DNA from: Prevotella sp.
GTDB taxonomy: Bacteria; Bacteroidota; Bacteroidia; Bacteroidales; Bacteroidaceae
Direction of reading: 5' to 3'
Assembly (NCBI GenBank): GCA_017475265.1
Contig: JAFVFY010000027.1
Coordinates: 1 to 64,000, forward strand
Length of the DNA stretch: 64,000 bases
Shown here in pieces: positions 31,914-40,327 of this stretch (position 1 is its first letter; each line of letters opens with the position of its first letter). Both the position numbers and the translations under genes were made by a program. The notes below the pieces were generated by a model that made no database searches, was not told where the DNA came from, and worked only from the letters and a program-made list of their open reading frames with translations.

Positions 31914-32594
31914 TTAGTATTCACATGGGACAAGTCTTTTTCCGTATATTGTCATCTTTTTCTTCCAATGATAGGCATTGCCATCTAATTTCTTGGCTAT
32001 CGACACATCTGTCTTGACAATCTTACCATCAGGTGCGTTTTCCCAGGTCGTCAGTCCCATGTGTTCCTGTTCAGCATCAGCACGTTCAACTATTAACTCT
32101 GCGGCCGTATGTCCATGAACGGCATAGTGCAGACGATTGGTACTCACCATCGTCTTATTCTGCATCATCTTGAAGAAAAGTCTCGTGGTGGGAGCATCCC
32201 GATTGTAGTCTATGGCAGTTGCATAGATTTCCGTCAATTTCTGATAGAAACGTCGCTCAGACAGACGAATCTCACGAATCTCTGCTAACAGGTGTTCAAA
32301 GTAGTCCTCATCCAAGAACGTGCCATTCTACATTCGTTTCCTGTCCAGCACATAACCACGAATCGCATATTCACGAAGTACACTTGTGGCCCACTGGCGG
32401 AACTGAGTAGCCCGGATGCTATTGACTCGATACCCCACACTGATGATGGCATCAAGGTTGTAGAACTGTGTCAAATAGTTCTTACCGTCTGAGGCAGTTG
32501 CCGAGATTTTCTCGGTAACTGAATCCTTAACCAGTTCACCGCTTGCAAATAGGAACTCTGCCGTACTGTTTCTTATTTTTCTTTTTTTTGCCAT
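31914..32594 (-). pseudogene. RhuM-family gene with an in-frame stop and an altered C-terminus
   Basis: From ATG 32594 the frame reads the N-terminal RhuM region (AEFLFASGELVKDSV, QFYNLDAIISVGYRVNS, REYAIRGYVLDRKRM). It meets a single TAG (32330-32328) and continues in the same frame with DEDYFEHLLAEIREIRLSER, FYQKLTEIYATAIDYN and HTAAELIVERADAEQEHMGL. Family members have Glu or a similar residue at the stop position. The last 30 residues depart from the family and the usual C-terminal 80 or so are missing, which suggests a further deletion. RhuM proteins are Fic/DOC-associated or virulence-linked accessory proteins of unknown activity. This copy is most likely dead. Confidence 0.8.
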
Positions 32595-32649
32595 ATCTAG
32601 TTTCGCTTGCAAAATTAATCAAATATCTCGAATTATTGTATTCTAAATT

Positions 32650-33609
32650 CTAATTTGAATCCCTTCTTTCCTTCATTGCAAGCATTTCTTGCGTTGCAAT
32701 CCTCAGCAACCCTGCTTTGTATCTTGTTGCCTTTAGCATATACTCTTCAAATTCCATATCGCTTAGAAACTGCATCTCTTTCCCATCGTATGCAAGGTTG
32801 ATAACTGGATCGGCTTTCGCATCAAAGTAATGTGCAGCCTCAGTAATATAGTTTTGGTTCTTTTCTACAAAGCCAGCTGGACCATCAAACAAAATAATCA
32901 ATGGAACAATCATCTTGAAAAATGATGTGGACTCCAGGAAACACGATGCCTGAAACAGTTCTTTGTCTGTCAACTGCCCTTTACTGGTTATACTATCCAA
33001 AGCCATTTGGCACAATACGCTGTAGTTTAGGTCTTCATCTTTATATGGAGGTTGGTTGTTCATACCGTTCAGCGTATAGAACAGTTGCATATTCAAGATA
33101 GCTCCGAATCTTACGACATTCCACGTGTCAATGTCTCTATAGTTCTCGTCAACGATTGCCTGATGCAGAGAGTCACTACTGGCCAACATGTCCCTCAAAA
33201 CATAGTTACATAGCATTATCGTGTCATGTGGAAGTCCAACAATCGCATTGAAATAAGACATGCCGTATGCTATATAATTCTGCATCTGATATATGTCGCT
33301 CATACTCTCCAAGAAAGACCGCTGACCTTCCTTTACACGTTGTGTCATTGTATGTACGGTGTCAGCCGCCCAAGCCGACTCTGTATCGCCGCCAACGATA
33401 GGCATTGCCATTGCAAAAGAGTCAAGAGCGTTGACATAGTCGTATACTATCCTTTCCTGAGCAGATTCAGACAGAGTAAACCAATTAATCCCATTGGGCT
33501 TATTTGAACCAGCAGATACCTGCATGATTTCCATAGGCACTGGCCAGATATACACACAGAGCACAACGCCCAGAATCACAGTTATTAAAAGAAACGCCTT
33601 CCTCATCAT
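32650..33609 (-). CDS. Hypothetical protein with an N-terminal membrane anchor
   Basis: I recognise no family. The 319 residues have a hydrophobic segment at about 5-24 (LLITVILGVVLCVYIWPV), either an uncleaved anchor or a signal, then a mostly helical acidic domain with many Met, Tyr and Asp. Its reading frame starts one base after the stop of the HD-domain fragment, suggesting it once formed an operon with that gene. A+T content resembles the nearby accessory region. An envelope location is the only thing I can infer. Confidence 0.6.
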   Translation of the reverse strand: MMRKAFLLITVILGVVLCVYIWPVPMEIMQVSAGSNKPNGINWFTLSESAQERIVYDYVNALDSFAMAMPIVGGDTESAWAADTVHTMTQRVKEGQRSFLESMSDIYQMQNYIAYGMSYFNAIVGLPHDTIMLCNYVLRDMLASSDSLHQAIVDENYRDIDTWNVVRFGAILNMQLFYTLNGMNNQPPYKDEDLNYSVLCQMALDSITSKGQLTDKELFQASCFLESTSFFKMIVPLIILFDGPAGFVEKNQNYITEAAHYFDAKADPVINLAYDGKEMQFLSDMEFEEYMLKATRYKAGLLRIATQEMLAMKERRDSN

Positions 33610-33610
33610 A

Positions 33611-34111
33611 CTATCTCTCTAATAAATTTGCAGCCAAGCCGTCTGCTGCTTGAATCAGCGCCAAAAGTGGACACCTTTCTCTTGCAGCATTCAAGTTGCC
33701 TTTCATCTCTGGCGACTGAAACGCCAAGTCCCATGCCGTCATGTGCCAGCGTATGGCCATAATCTCATCAGCTGTCAGCTTCAGTCCATTCTGCAACAGC
33801 CAAATGACAGACTTCTCACCATGCCCCACCGGGAAGTTGCTGTAGTCCACATCATATCCAGGAACGTCGCACCACACACCATGCTCGTTTTTCTGCCTTT
33901 TGATGGCTGACTTATAAATATCAGCCTTACACACATCATGGAGCAGAGCCGCAATGATTACACTCTCTTTCGGCAGTGAGTCGCGCAGCCCCTCTTTCTT
34001 CCTGATCATCACTTCCCGCAGTTCCAATGCCATGTCGCACACGTTCATCGAGTGCTCCAAAAGCCCACCCTCATAGTTCAGGTGAAACTTTGTACTGGCA
34101 GGAGCCTTGAA
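33611..34111 (-). pseudogene. HD-domain phosphohydrolase lacking its 5' end
   Basis: The frame runs from FKAPASTKFHLNYEGGLLEHSMNV through LLHDVCKADIY (HD motif), FPVGHGEKSVIWLLQNG and WHMTAWD to a normal end. The APASTKFH...GGLLEHS block is conserved in the family and is normally preceded by 30 or more residues, but here the open frame has no ATG before it and hits a stop at 34160. The missing part is replaced by the end of another reading frame. An internal start (34060 or the Met shortly after) could still yield a 149-residue protein with the HD motif, so some activity cannot be excluded. Confidence 0.65.
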
Positions 34112-34299
34112 GTATATACATTTCCTTGATACCAGCCCCCATATAATCTGATAATGATATTATGTGTATCGTTATGTTCACTAAAAATTAAATTAATAAT
34201 TTTAGTGAAAAACGATTCTAATTCTTGAATCGTATAATTATGCAACTGACCAGGAAAAAAGTTGTCAAAATCTACTATTACAACAACGGATTCACTCAT
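34078..34299 (-). pseudogene. Truncated fragment of a possible NYN/PIN-like protein
   Basis: The frame starts MSESVVVIVDFDNFFPG and reads through IIIRLYGGWYQGNV, which looks like the start of a NYN/PIN-type nuclease-like protein (hydrophobic strand, acidic DFDN, second strand). After about 62 residues it enters the HD gene sequence in another frame and stops. Only about a third of a normal domain is left. It lies 25 nt after the brxL stop, in the same direction, so it marks the left border of the BREX segment. The family assignment is weak. Confidence 0.4.
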
Positions 34300-34324
34300 A
34301 TCGTTATTAATATGTGTAAATTGT

Positions 34325-36358
34325 CTAAATCATCTTTTGAATGAGCATCTGTGTATTCGCATAGAAAGGAATATCAGTCTTGCCAAGGATTGTTGCTGGA
34401 AGTGTTGCCATTTCAGCAAGGTTATCCATTGGAACCAATACATTCTTAGCCCCGTTCTCAGAAAGCATTGATACACGGTCGTTGAAATTCAGAGCACGCT
34501 CAATAGCGCCACCGATACTTATATTGCCGATGACACCAAGACCTGATTTTAGATTCCGCCCAAAGACAGATGATACGATGGCTGCAAAAACAGCACCTCC
34601 AATACCTTTGTGAACACCTACCCCCAACAGTACGGTCACTTGAACTGTTACATCAAGATGCATCAAAGAATGTTGTTGGGACAGGATAGCCCTTTCATTG
34701 GCCCGGATATAATTATATGTATTCTTTATATCCTCCTTGGCCTCTGTCGAGCTACTGCCTGTAACCGTAAGCTTGCCGTTGCCAGGCATAGTAATTACCT
34801 CTATTTTTACGAGAGATACCTTATCACCATCGCTTGTAGACGTATAGCAGGTGCCTGGCTGAAGTGGAGCATCTTCAATTAGATTGGTGCCACGCTCCTC
34901 TGGAACAGACACGAAAAACTCTTCTTGTGTTTCTTTATCTATATAGGAGAAATTAGTGTCCCAGAACTCCATACCGCCAATTCGTTTCAATTGCTCTTTC
35001 ACACGACGACGCATTTCTATAGCCCAAACCAGATACTTACGCACATCCTCCTTAGTATAGTTTCCATCTGGATGCATCAGTTTAATCAATCCAGAAACAG
35101 TCTTGCGTACCGGCTTCGTGTCGCGCTGCTTCATCTGTGCTCCAAGTGTGAAATACTTGTCAATAGTATCTGTATAGGTCATCTTCCGCTGAGAATGTAG
35201 GAACTCACTGAAGAAATCTGTACTAAAGCCGAAATGATTAGTGAAGTTAGATGGTGCAAACTTCATCACCTCCCAGCCGGGGAGGAAGAAACCGATACGA
35301 TCTAAGAAGGCGGTATCGTTACAGATTTTATCCGAGAATGGGGAGAATAGATGCGATGTCTGTAAAACCGTCTCGACTGGCTGATTGATATTGCCATTCA
35401 AGATAATAGAAGCATTGGCCGCTTTCTCACCTGCTTTTCCTGCTCTGGAGAAGCTACCACTTTCCATGTAATCCTTCATCAGTGGAACCACCTCCTTATC
35501 TTTGAACAATTCATCCGTTGATTCATCAAAGCAAATAGCATCCCATCTGCCGACTGCTCCAATCTGACCACTGGAGTTGTTGACGAACAGGGAAGCAGCC
35601 GTTCCCTGACCACCGCTGACAAGCATAGAGTATGGTGAAAGCTCCTTAAAAACAAAAGATTTGCCCGAAGACCGTGGACCAAGTTCCGCCATGTTGAAGT
35701 TCGACTCTACCAACGGAATAAAGCGTGATAATAGCAGCATCTTCATTCGGTCAGTCATCCCTTCCGACTCTGGCTCATATCCGCCACTACGAAGGAGTAC
35801 ATCAAGCCATTCCTCGTTGTTGAATAGACTGCGGGCTCTGGCTATCCTTTCTTCTTCAAAACTGGAAAGCTGGATGGGGCGTACCTTGCTGACCACAAAG
35901 GGGAATATCTTTTTCCCTATCATCTGGGTTGAATCGTAATCCATGTCAATGATTGCCCATATTCCACCCGTCATCATCTTTTCGTGTTGACTGATAATCT
36001 CTTCTGAGATATTGGCATCACGGATGGCCAGATTAGACAATTCCGCCCAATACTTGTCTTTTGACGGGTCAAGACGAACACTTATCTTGTCTATGATTTT
36101 ATACGTACCTTGCTCACGTATCTTGGCTTGAACAAGGGTGGCTTCATCTGGATTGACATAATGGTCGTGCAAAACACGTTTCACATTATCAATTCCTTCC
36201 TGAATCTTTTCTTCATCATCCGTGCTGCAAGAATTAGCAAGCAGGTATTCCAAAACAAAAACAGGGACGTTGGCACCACCCTTAACAGAGCGCACCACAT
36301 CCTTACGTACAACATACCCCTTGAACAGGTCTAACAATTTAGAATCAAGCTCTATCAT
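34325..36358 (-). CDS. brxL: BREX protein BrxL (Lon-like ATPase)
   Basis: The 677-residue product is a Lon-like AAA protein with Walker A GPRSSGKSFVF (227-234), Walker B-like AICFDESTDEL, and a C-terminal Lon-protease-like fold (VTVQVTVLLGVGVHKGIGGAVFAAIVSS, GVIGNISIGGAIERALN, NGAKNVLVPMDN). BrxL is a hallmark of type 1 BREX. It is known to form ring assemblies that bind DNA and is needed for phage exclusion in several systems. It is the last gene of the operon, 19 bases after pglZ. All parts look intact. Confidence 0.93.
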   Translation of the reverse strand: MIELDSKLLDLFKGYVVRKDVVRSVKGGANVPVFVLEYLLANSCSTDDEEKIQEGIDNVKRVLHDHYVNPDEATLVQAKIREQGTYKIIDKISVRLDPSKDKYWAELSNLAIRDANISEEIISQHEKMMTGGIWAIIDMDYDSTQMIGKKIFPFVVSKVRPIQLSSFEEERIARARSLFNNEEWLDVLLRSGGYEPESEGMTDRMKMLLLSRFIPLVESNFNMAELGPRSSGKSFVFKELSPYSMLVSGGQGTAASLFVNNSSGQIGAVGRWDAICFDESTDELFKDKEVVPLMKDYMESGSFSRAGKAGEKAANASIILNGNINQPVETVLQTSHLFSPFSDKICNDTAFLDRIGFFLPGWEVMKFAPSNFTNHFGFSTDFFSEFLHSQRKMTYTDTIDKYFTLGAQMKQRDTKPVRKTVSGLIKLMHPDGNYTKEDVRKYLVWAIEMRRRVKEQLKRIGGMEFWDTNFSYIDKETQEEFFVSVPEERGTNLIEDAPLQPGTCYTSTSDGDKVSLVKIEVITMPGNGKLTVTGSSSTEAKEDIKNTYNYIRANERAILSQQHSLMHLDVTVQVTVLLGVGVHKGIGGAVFAAIVSSVFGRNLKSGLGVIGNISIGGAIERALNFNDRVSMLSENGAKNVLVPMDNLAEMATLPATILGKTDIPFYANTQMLIQKMI

Positions 36359-36377
36359 TTTTATTATACATTAATCG

Positions 36378-38579
36378 TTACAAAAGGTCATCAAGGTCTC
36401 TTGATGCAGATTTTATGATACTACAACTATCTATCTGTACTGTGGTTTCTTTATCCACTAGAACCACTTTATCAATGCCCTGTGTCATCTCAAACTCGAC
36501 ATGGATTGTCTCACCTGGTTTCATTGAGTAAATCTGATTTCCTGATACCATTTTATTCCCTGCAAACAACAGCAGTTTGACTTTTCGTTCACTTCGGAAA
36601 AGGTCTGACTCACAGCCCTCGGCAAGCAATTTCACCGTGAAATAGTTTCCTGTCACGGCTTTCAGTTCTTTCTTGTTGGAAATCATCACCCCCAGTGCCA
36701 TGTTGTTAGTCTCAACATTCAGCACATAGGCGGGAATAATACATTCCTGCGGCGTGAATCCACCATGAGAATAGCCATACCTGCCAGTTGTCTTAAACGG
36801 TTTATCAGTTTTGGCATAGTACTGATAGTTACTATTGAAATAACGACCAGTCCTTTCTATCAGATTCGATACTTTCAGAGGCTCTTCTGTCAATACATAA
36901 CGTTCTTCGATTTTCTGGACGTTCCCTTCTGGACGAGGTTCTTTATCTGCCTCGTCCAATAGACCTGTAAGAACAAAGCCGTGATCAGTGGTAAGAACAA
37001 TCTTGTTATATCCAAGTCTGAACAGATGGGCTATCTTTTCTCTGAGTTCTGGCTCGTAGTTCGTAATATCCTTTAGAGCCCCCATTTGCTTTTTCTCACC
37101 CACTTCGTCAATATCTCCATAGTTGAGCACAAGACGCTGAGCGATAACACCGTCATTCAACATATTCAGCGACATGATGGTCACATCATCATAAATCGAC
37201 TTCAAGGTGTTGAATCTACTTTGGGCATTCGTTGTAGGCTCGCTACATCCGAACAAGGCACTCATGCCGTTCTCAGTCACAGAGGGCAGAACCGACAGAT
37301 CTGTTTTCCTATCTATCTTCACATTCTTGTCGGTAATGCCATTAACAATGGCTTCTGCTATTTCAAGACGTAGTCCATCACAGACAATAACTGCTGTACG
37401 TTTGTCTCCAGAAAGAGCATTGATTACAATATCCTTCTGTGTTGAGATATAATTTTCTTTTATGTCGAACCAGCATGTCAGCAGTTCATTATTCAAGATG
37501 GTATAGTGTTCTTGTAGCGGACGCAAGGTGGCTGGATCATTAAGCCAATACGTATATATACGTCGCATGGCCGTATCGAGAGTAGCAAAATGCTGTCTAT
37601 AATATGTTGCGATATCTTGATAGGTAGAGATAGCACCAAGACCTTCTACCTTAAACGTACAAAGCAGCCAGACACTCTGCAACCATAGCGGTTTGAATGC
37701 TTTTGCCTTCCTGTCTTGTGTGCGCTGCTTGATGAATTTGGTCAATTCTTTCGTGTCCTGATGCAACTTCAAGGCATTGCTGAGCATCATCATCAACTGG
37801 CGGTCAAGTGCTGAAAAAGGATGGTTGGGATGAGCCTTCAACGGATTGATGTCTGCTGGAAGTGCATAGTTGTCAGCATACTTCCGTAGCGTATCTATCT
37901 TCTCTGTGCTGTCAGCCCATTGGTAATAGACTTCCAGCAGGAGTCCTTCTATCGTATTGTCAGCCAACGACTGTAGGATGGTGTTTACCACCTCCTGTGC
38001 CATCGTTTCGGCTGGCTGTTCGGTTTGAGGTTTGTCGATGAGCCTATATACTTCACTGCGGAACACATTCCACACTGTTTCATCCATCTTCCCCTGAGTA
38101 GCGGCTGGCAAATGAAGGAAGTCAAGCAGCCAGTCCTCCAATCGCAGTGGTTCAGTAATGCCATCAGCTACAGACTGCCACCAGTTCTTATTCTTGCCCT
38201 CGCTAAGTTTTGCGGCAAGCAGAAGCTGGTCCTTAGTCAGATGAGTATTCTTGCCTGTGGCTTCAAACAGTTTCTGCTTGATATAGACCTCCATGTCGTC
38301 AAGCACCAATAATCCTCCTGTTTGTACGTATTCCTGCAAGAAAGTCAATTGTAGCGCTTTCTTTCTGGCATAGAAGAGCACAGGACGATCTGCATACTTT
38401 GACTCTGCCAGATATTTCGCCTCTATCTCGCTGTACTCACCCGTGATGGGTAGCTGCTTAATGTCTTCTGGAAGATATTTCAGCAGGAACTCACCCTCAC
38501 CATTAGCATCTGTCACCACTACGTAGCGATGCTCAGCCAATATGCGCTCTATGTCTTCTTTAAACCAAATTCCTATCAT
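36378..38579 (-). CDS. pglZ: BREX protein PglZ (alkaline phosphatase superfamily)
   Basis: The 733-residue product shows the PglZ domain of the alkaline-phosphatase superfamily: TAVIVCDGLRLEIAEAI near residue 400 and IVLTTDHGFVLTG near 530, the two metal-binding blocks, with an N-terminal region typical of BREX type 1 PglZ. PglZ is essential for BREX methylation and defence in studied systems; its enzymatic role is still unclear. The gene starts MIGIWFKEDIERIL. A repeat-bearing gap of 92 bases separates it from the AlbA_2 gene upstream. Confidence 0.93.
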   Translation of the reverse strand: MIGIWFKEDIERILAEHRYVVVTDANGEGEFLLKYLPEDIKQLPITGEYSEIEAKYLAESKYADRPVLFYARKKALQLTFLQEYVQTGGLLVLDDMEVYIKQKLFEATGKNTHLTKDQLLLAAKLSEGKNKNWWQSVADGITEPLRLEDWLLDFLHLPAATQGKMDETVWNVFRSEVYRLIDKPQTEQPAETMAQEVVNTILQSLADNTIEGLLLEVYYQWADSTEKIDTLRKYADNYALPADINPLKAHPNHPFSALDRQLMMMLSNALKLHQDTKELTKFIKQRTQDRKAKAFKPLWLQSVWLLCTFKVEGLGAISTYQDIATYYRQHFATLDTAMRRIYTYWLNDPATLRPLQEHYTILNNELLTCWFDIKENYISTQKDIVINALSGDKRTAVIVCDGLRLEIAEAIVNGITDKNVKIDRKTDLSVLPSVTENGMSALFGCSEPTTNAQSRFNTLKSIYDDVTIMSLNMLNDGVIAQRLVLNYGDIDEVGEKKQMGALKDITNYEPELREKIAHLFRLGYNKIVLTTDHGFVLTGLLDEADKEPRPEGNVQKIEERYVLTEEPLKVSNLIERTGRYFNSNYQYYAKTDKPFKTTGRYGYSHGGFTPQECIIPAYVLNVETNNMALGVMISNKKELKAVTGNYFTVKLLAEGCESDLFRSERKVKLLLFAGNKMVSGNQIYSMKPGETIHVEFEMTQGIDKVVLVDKETTVQIDSCSIIKSASRDLDDLL

Positions 38580-38602
38580 AACTGACGATGTGTTGTGAAA
38601 AA

Positions 38603-38660
38603 TCTATTTTCCATTCTATTTTCCAAAATCGGTTTTCGACGCATTTTCGTGGAAAATAGA
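38603..38660. repeat. Two direct copies and one inverted copy of an 11-mer before pglZ
   Basis: TCTATTTTCCA occurs at 38603-38613 and 38615-38625, and its reverse complement at 38650-38660. Either left copy can pair with the right one, giving two competing hairpins in the leader of pglZ. Confidence 0.65.
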
Positions 38661-38671
38661 GATTACGGGAA

Positions 38672-40315
38672 CTATTCATTTATTTGATATTTTTGCCACC
38701 TATACTTTCCTACTTTCAAGACTATCCCATTTGTCACCAGCTTTTGCAACTGGTTCCATATCTTCTTTGATGGAATCTCCTCTCCAATTCTTTTCTGTAT
38801 TTCAGCTAAAGAAGCGGTCTTGTATATCTTTAAATCTTCAAGAATCAATTCTTTCAGCCGATAGTCCTCAATTCTTTTCAAAGAGGTTTTTCCTTTATAT
38901 TCGCTCCCCCTTAGAATATCTGGATTCACTCTGTATTCCTTCGCCTTAGAATGGTCATCGGTTGATACGACAATATCCTTGTCAATCAACAAACGTAGCC
39001 AAGAGCGGAGTGCATCTGCATCTTTCAGGTTAAGGATCTTTATCAACTCAGATGCAGTCAGGCTTTCATGCAAAGCAATCAGTCCCAGACAGATGAGTTG
39101 CTTTTGTTTTACGTCATACCGTTGGTCTGCATGTTGCATGACCTTAATCACCTCTTCGTTGATGATGCGGCGGTCAACACGCACAGAAACGCTATCATCT
39201 CCTTCTGTCACAACAGGAATAGGCTTGCCATTTGCCAATAGCGTTTCATACATCATGTCGTAGCCTGAGCCCTCGCGCTCCATCAGATGTAGCGCATAGA
39301 AAACTGCTGCCATGTGCTCATTCCTTTTCTTAGTCGTGTGCAAGATATTCTTCACTGTAACGCCTAATGGCAGTCTGCCAGGGTTGACCACATCAATATG
39401 GTCAGGATATATATTGATAAAGATGTCACCTCTGACGGTATAAGGTCTATGTACCAAAGAATTGGATAGTAGCTCTCGCACGACCTTCTCTGGATAGGCA
39501 AGAATATTACGTCTGAACATGCCTTCTGCGATTTCAGAACTTTCTTTCCACTCCGGCACAAGTTCCCACACGCTGTTAATCATCTCATATGGATTCATCG
39601 TATAGTCATCCCATAGCCACTTGTTGACCTTCTCGCCGTTTTGATCATATTTGATACATTGTATCACAGGGGCATTTTGTATTCTGCCTCGTTGAGTCTG
39701 CTTGCCAATGAACAACACGCCGAGATTGGTCATCTTGTCGGAATCAGGATCTGTCAGGTAATAGAAATCCAAAATCTCTTTGGTTTCTTTTTGTTTGACA
39801 AAGTTCGAGACACGGTCAGACATCTTCAGTAGTTTGATGAAGGTTGCCAGTTTCTCTGGATCAGCATCCCGCCAACTATATTTTGTTTCGGTGTCTTCCC
39901 AACTGATACAGCCCTTATCCTCTGCCAACCGTGAAATGTCCTCAGGACCCACAGGAACGCTGTTATCACCAATACGCAAGAAGAACTTTCCAGAGGTGGT
40001 GGCCGATGGTGAATTGGCATTTCGTAGTACATGTAGTTTGATAAACTCTCCACCATTTTCTGCAACCAATGTTTCAGCAGAAAGGACTACGCCTTGTGTC
40101 TTTCCCGTCACCTTGTTTACAATTTCTGTAGCAAGTCCATCTGGTATCTTTTGCTCTTCTGGGGGTAGAGTTTGGTCATCTTCAATACCAATATCTATGC
40201 AGCCTCCTTCTGCGTTGCTGAACGCCACGCAGTCTTTTGCCAATTCATTGAAGTCTGCATTCTTACCCACCACGGTACGTAGCGACTTCTTATCGTATAT
40301 ACTATTTTCTTTCAT
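38672..40315 (-). CDS. AlbA_2 (Schlafen-like) domain protein with a GHKL-type ATPase domain, inserted in the BREX operon
   Basis: The 547-residue protein starts with an AlbA_2 domain (about 15-150; LAKDCVAFSNAEGGCIDIGIED, GKFFLRIGDNSVPV). A C-terminal HATPase_c_4 part follows (about 270-370; PEKVVRELLSNSLVHRPY, DHIDVVNPGRLP, EREGSGYDMMYE) and winged-helix domains (about 400-545). Such proteins are usually annotated as RNA- or DNA-binding ATPases or regulators. It lies between pglX and pglZ in the same direction, 12 bases from pglX. It is not a core BREX component, so it may regulate the operon or add a second defence activity. It looks intact. Confidence 0.85.
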   Translation of the reverse strand: MKENSIYDKKSLRTVVGKNADFNELAKDCVAFSNAEGGCIDIGIEDDQTLPPEEQKIPDGLATEIVNKVTGKTQGVVLSAETLVAENGGEFIKLHVLRNANSPSATTSGKFFLRIGDNSVPVGPEDISRLAEDKGCISWEDTETKYSWRDADPEKLATFIKLLKMSDRVSNFVKQKETKEILDFYYLTDPDSDKMTNLGVLFIGKQTQRGRIQNAPVIQCIKYDQNGEKVNKWLWDDYTMNPYEMINSVWELVPEWKESSEIAEGMFRRNILAYPEKVVRELLSNSLVHRPYTVRGDIFINIYPDHIDVVNPGRLPLGVTVKNILHTTKKRNEHMAAVFYALHLMEREGSGYDMMYETLLANGKPIPVVTEGDDSVSVRVDRRIINEEVIKVMQHADQRYDVKQKQLICLGLIALHESLTASELIKILNLKDADALRSWLRLLIDKDIVVSTDDHSKAKEYRVNPDILRGSEYKGKTSLKRIEDYRLKELILEDLKIYKTASLAEIQKRIGEEIPSKKIWNQLQKLVTNGIVLKVGKYRWQKYQINE

Positions 40316-40327
40316 CTTTCTTCTGTT

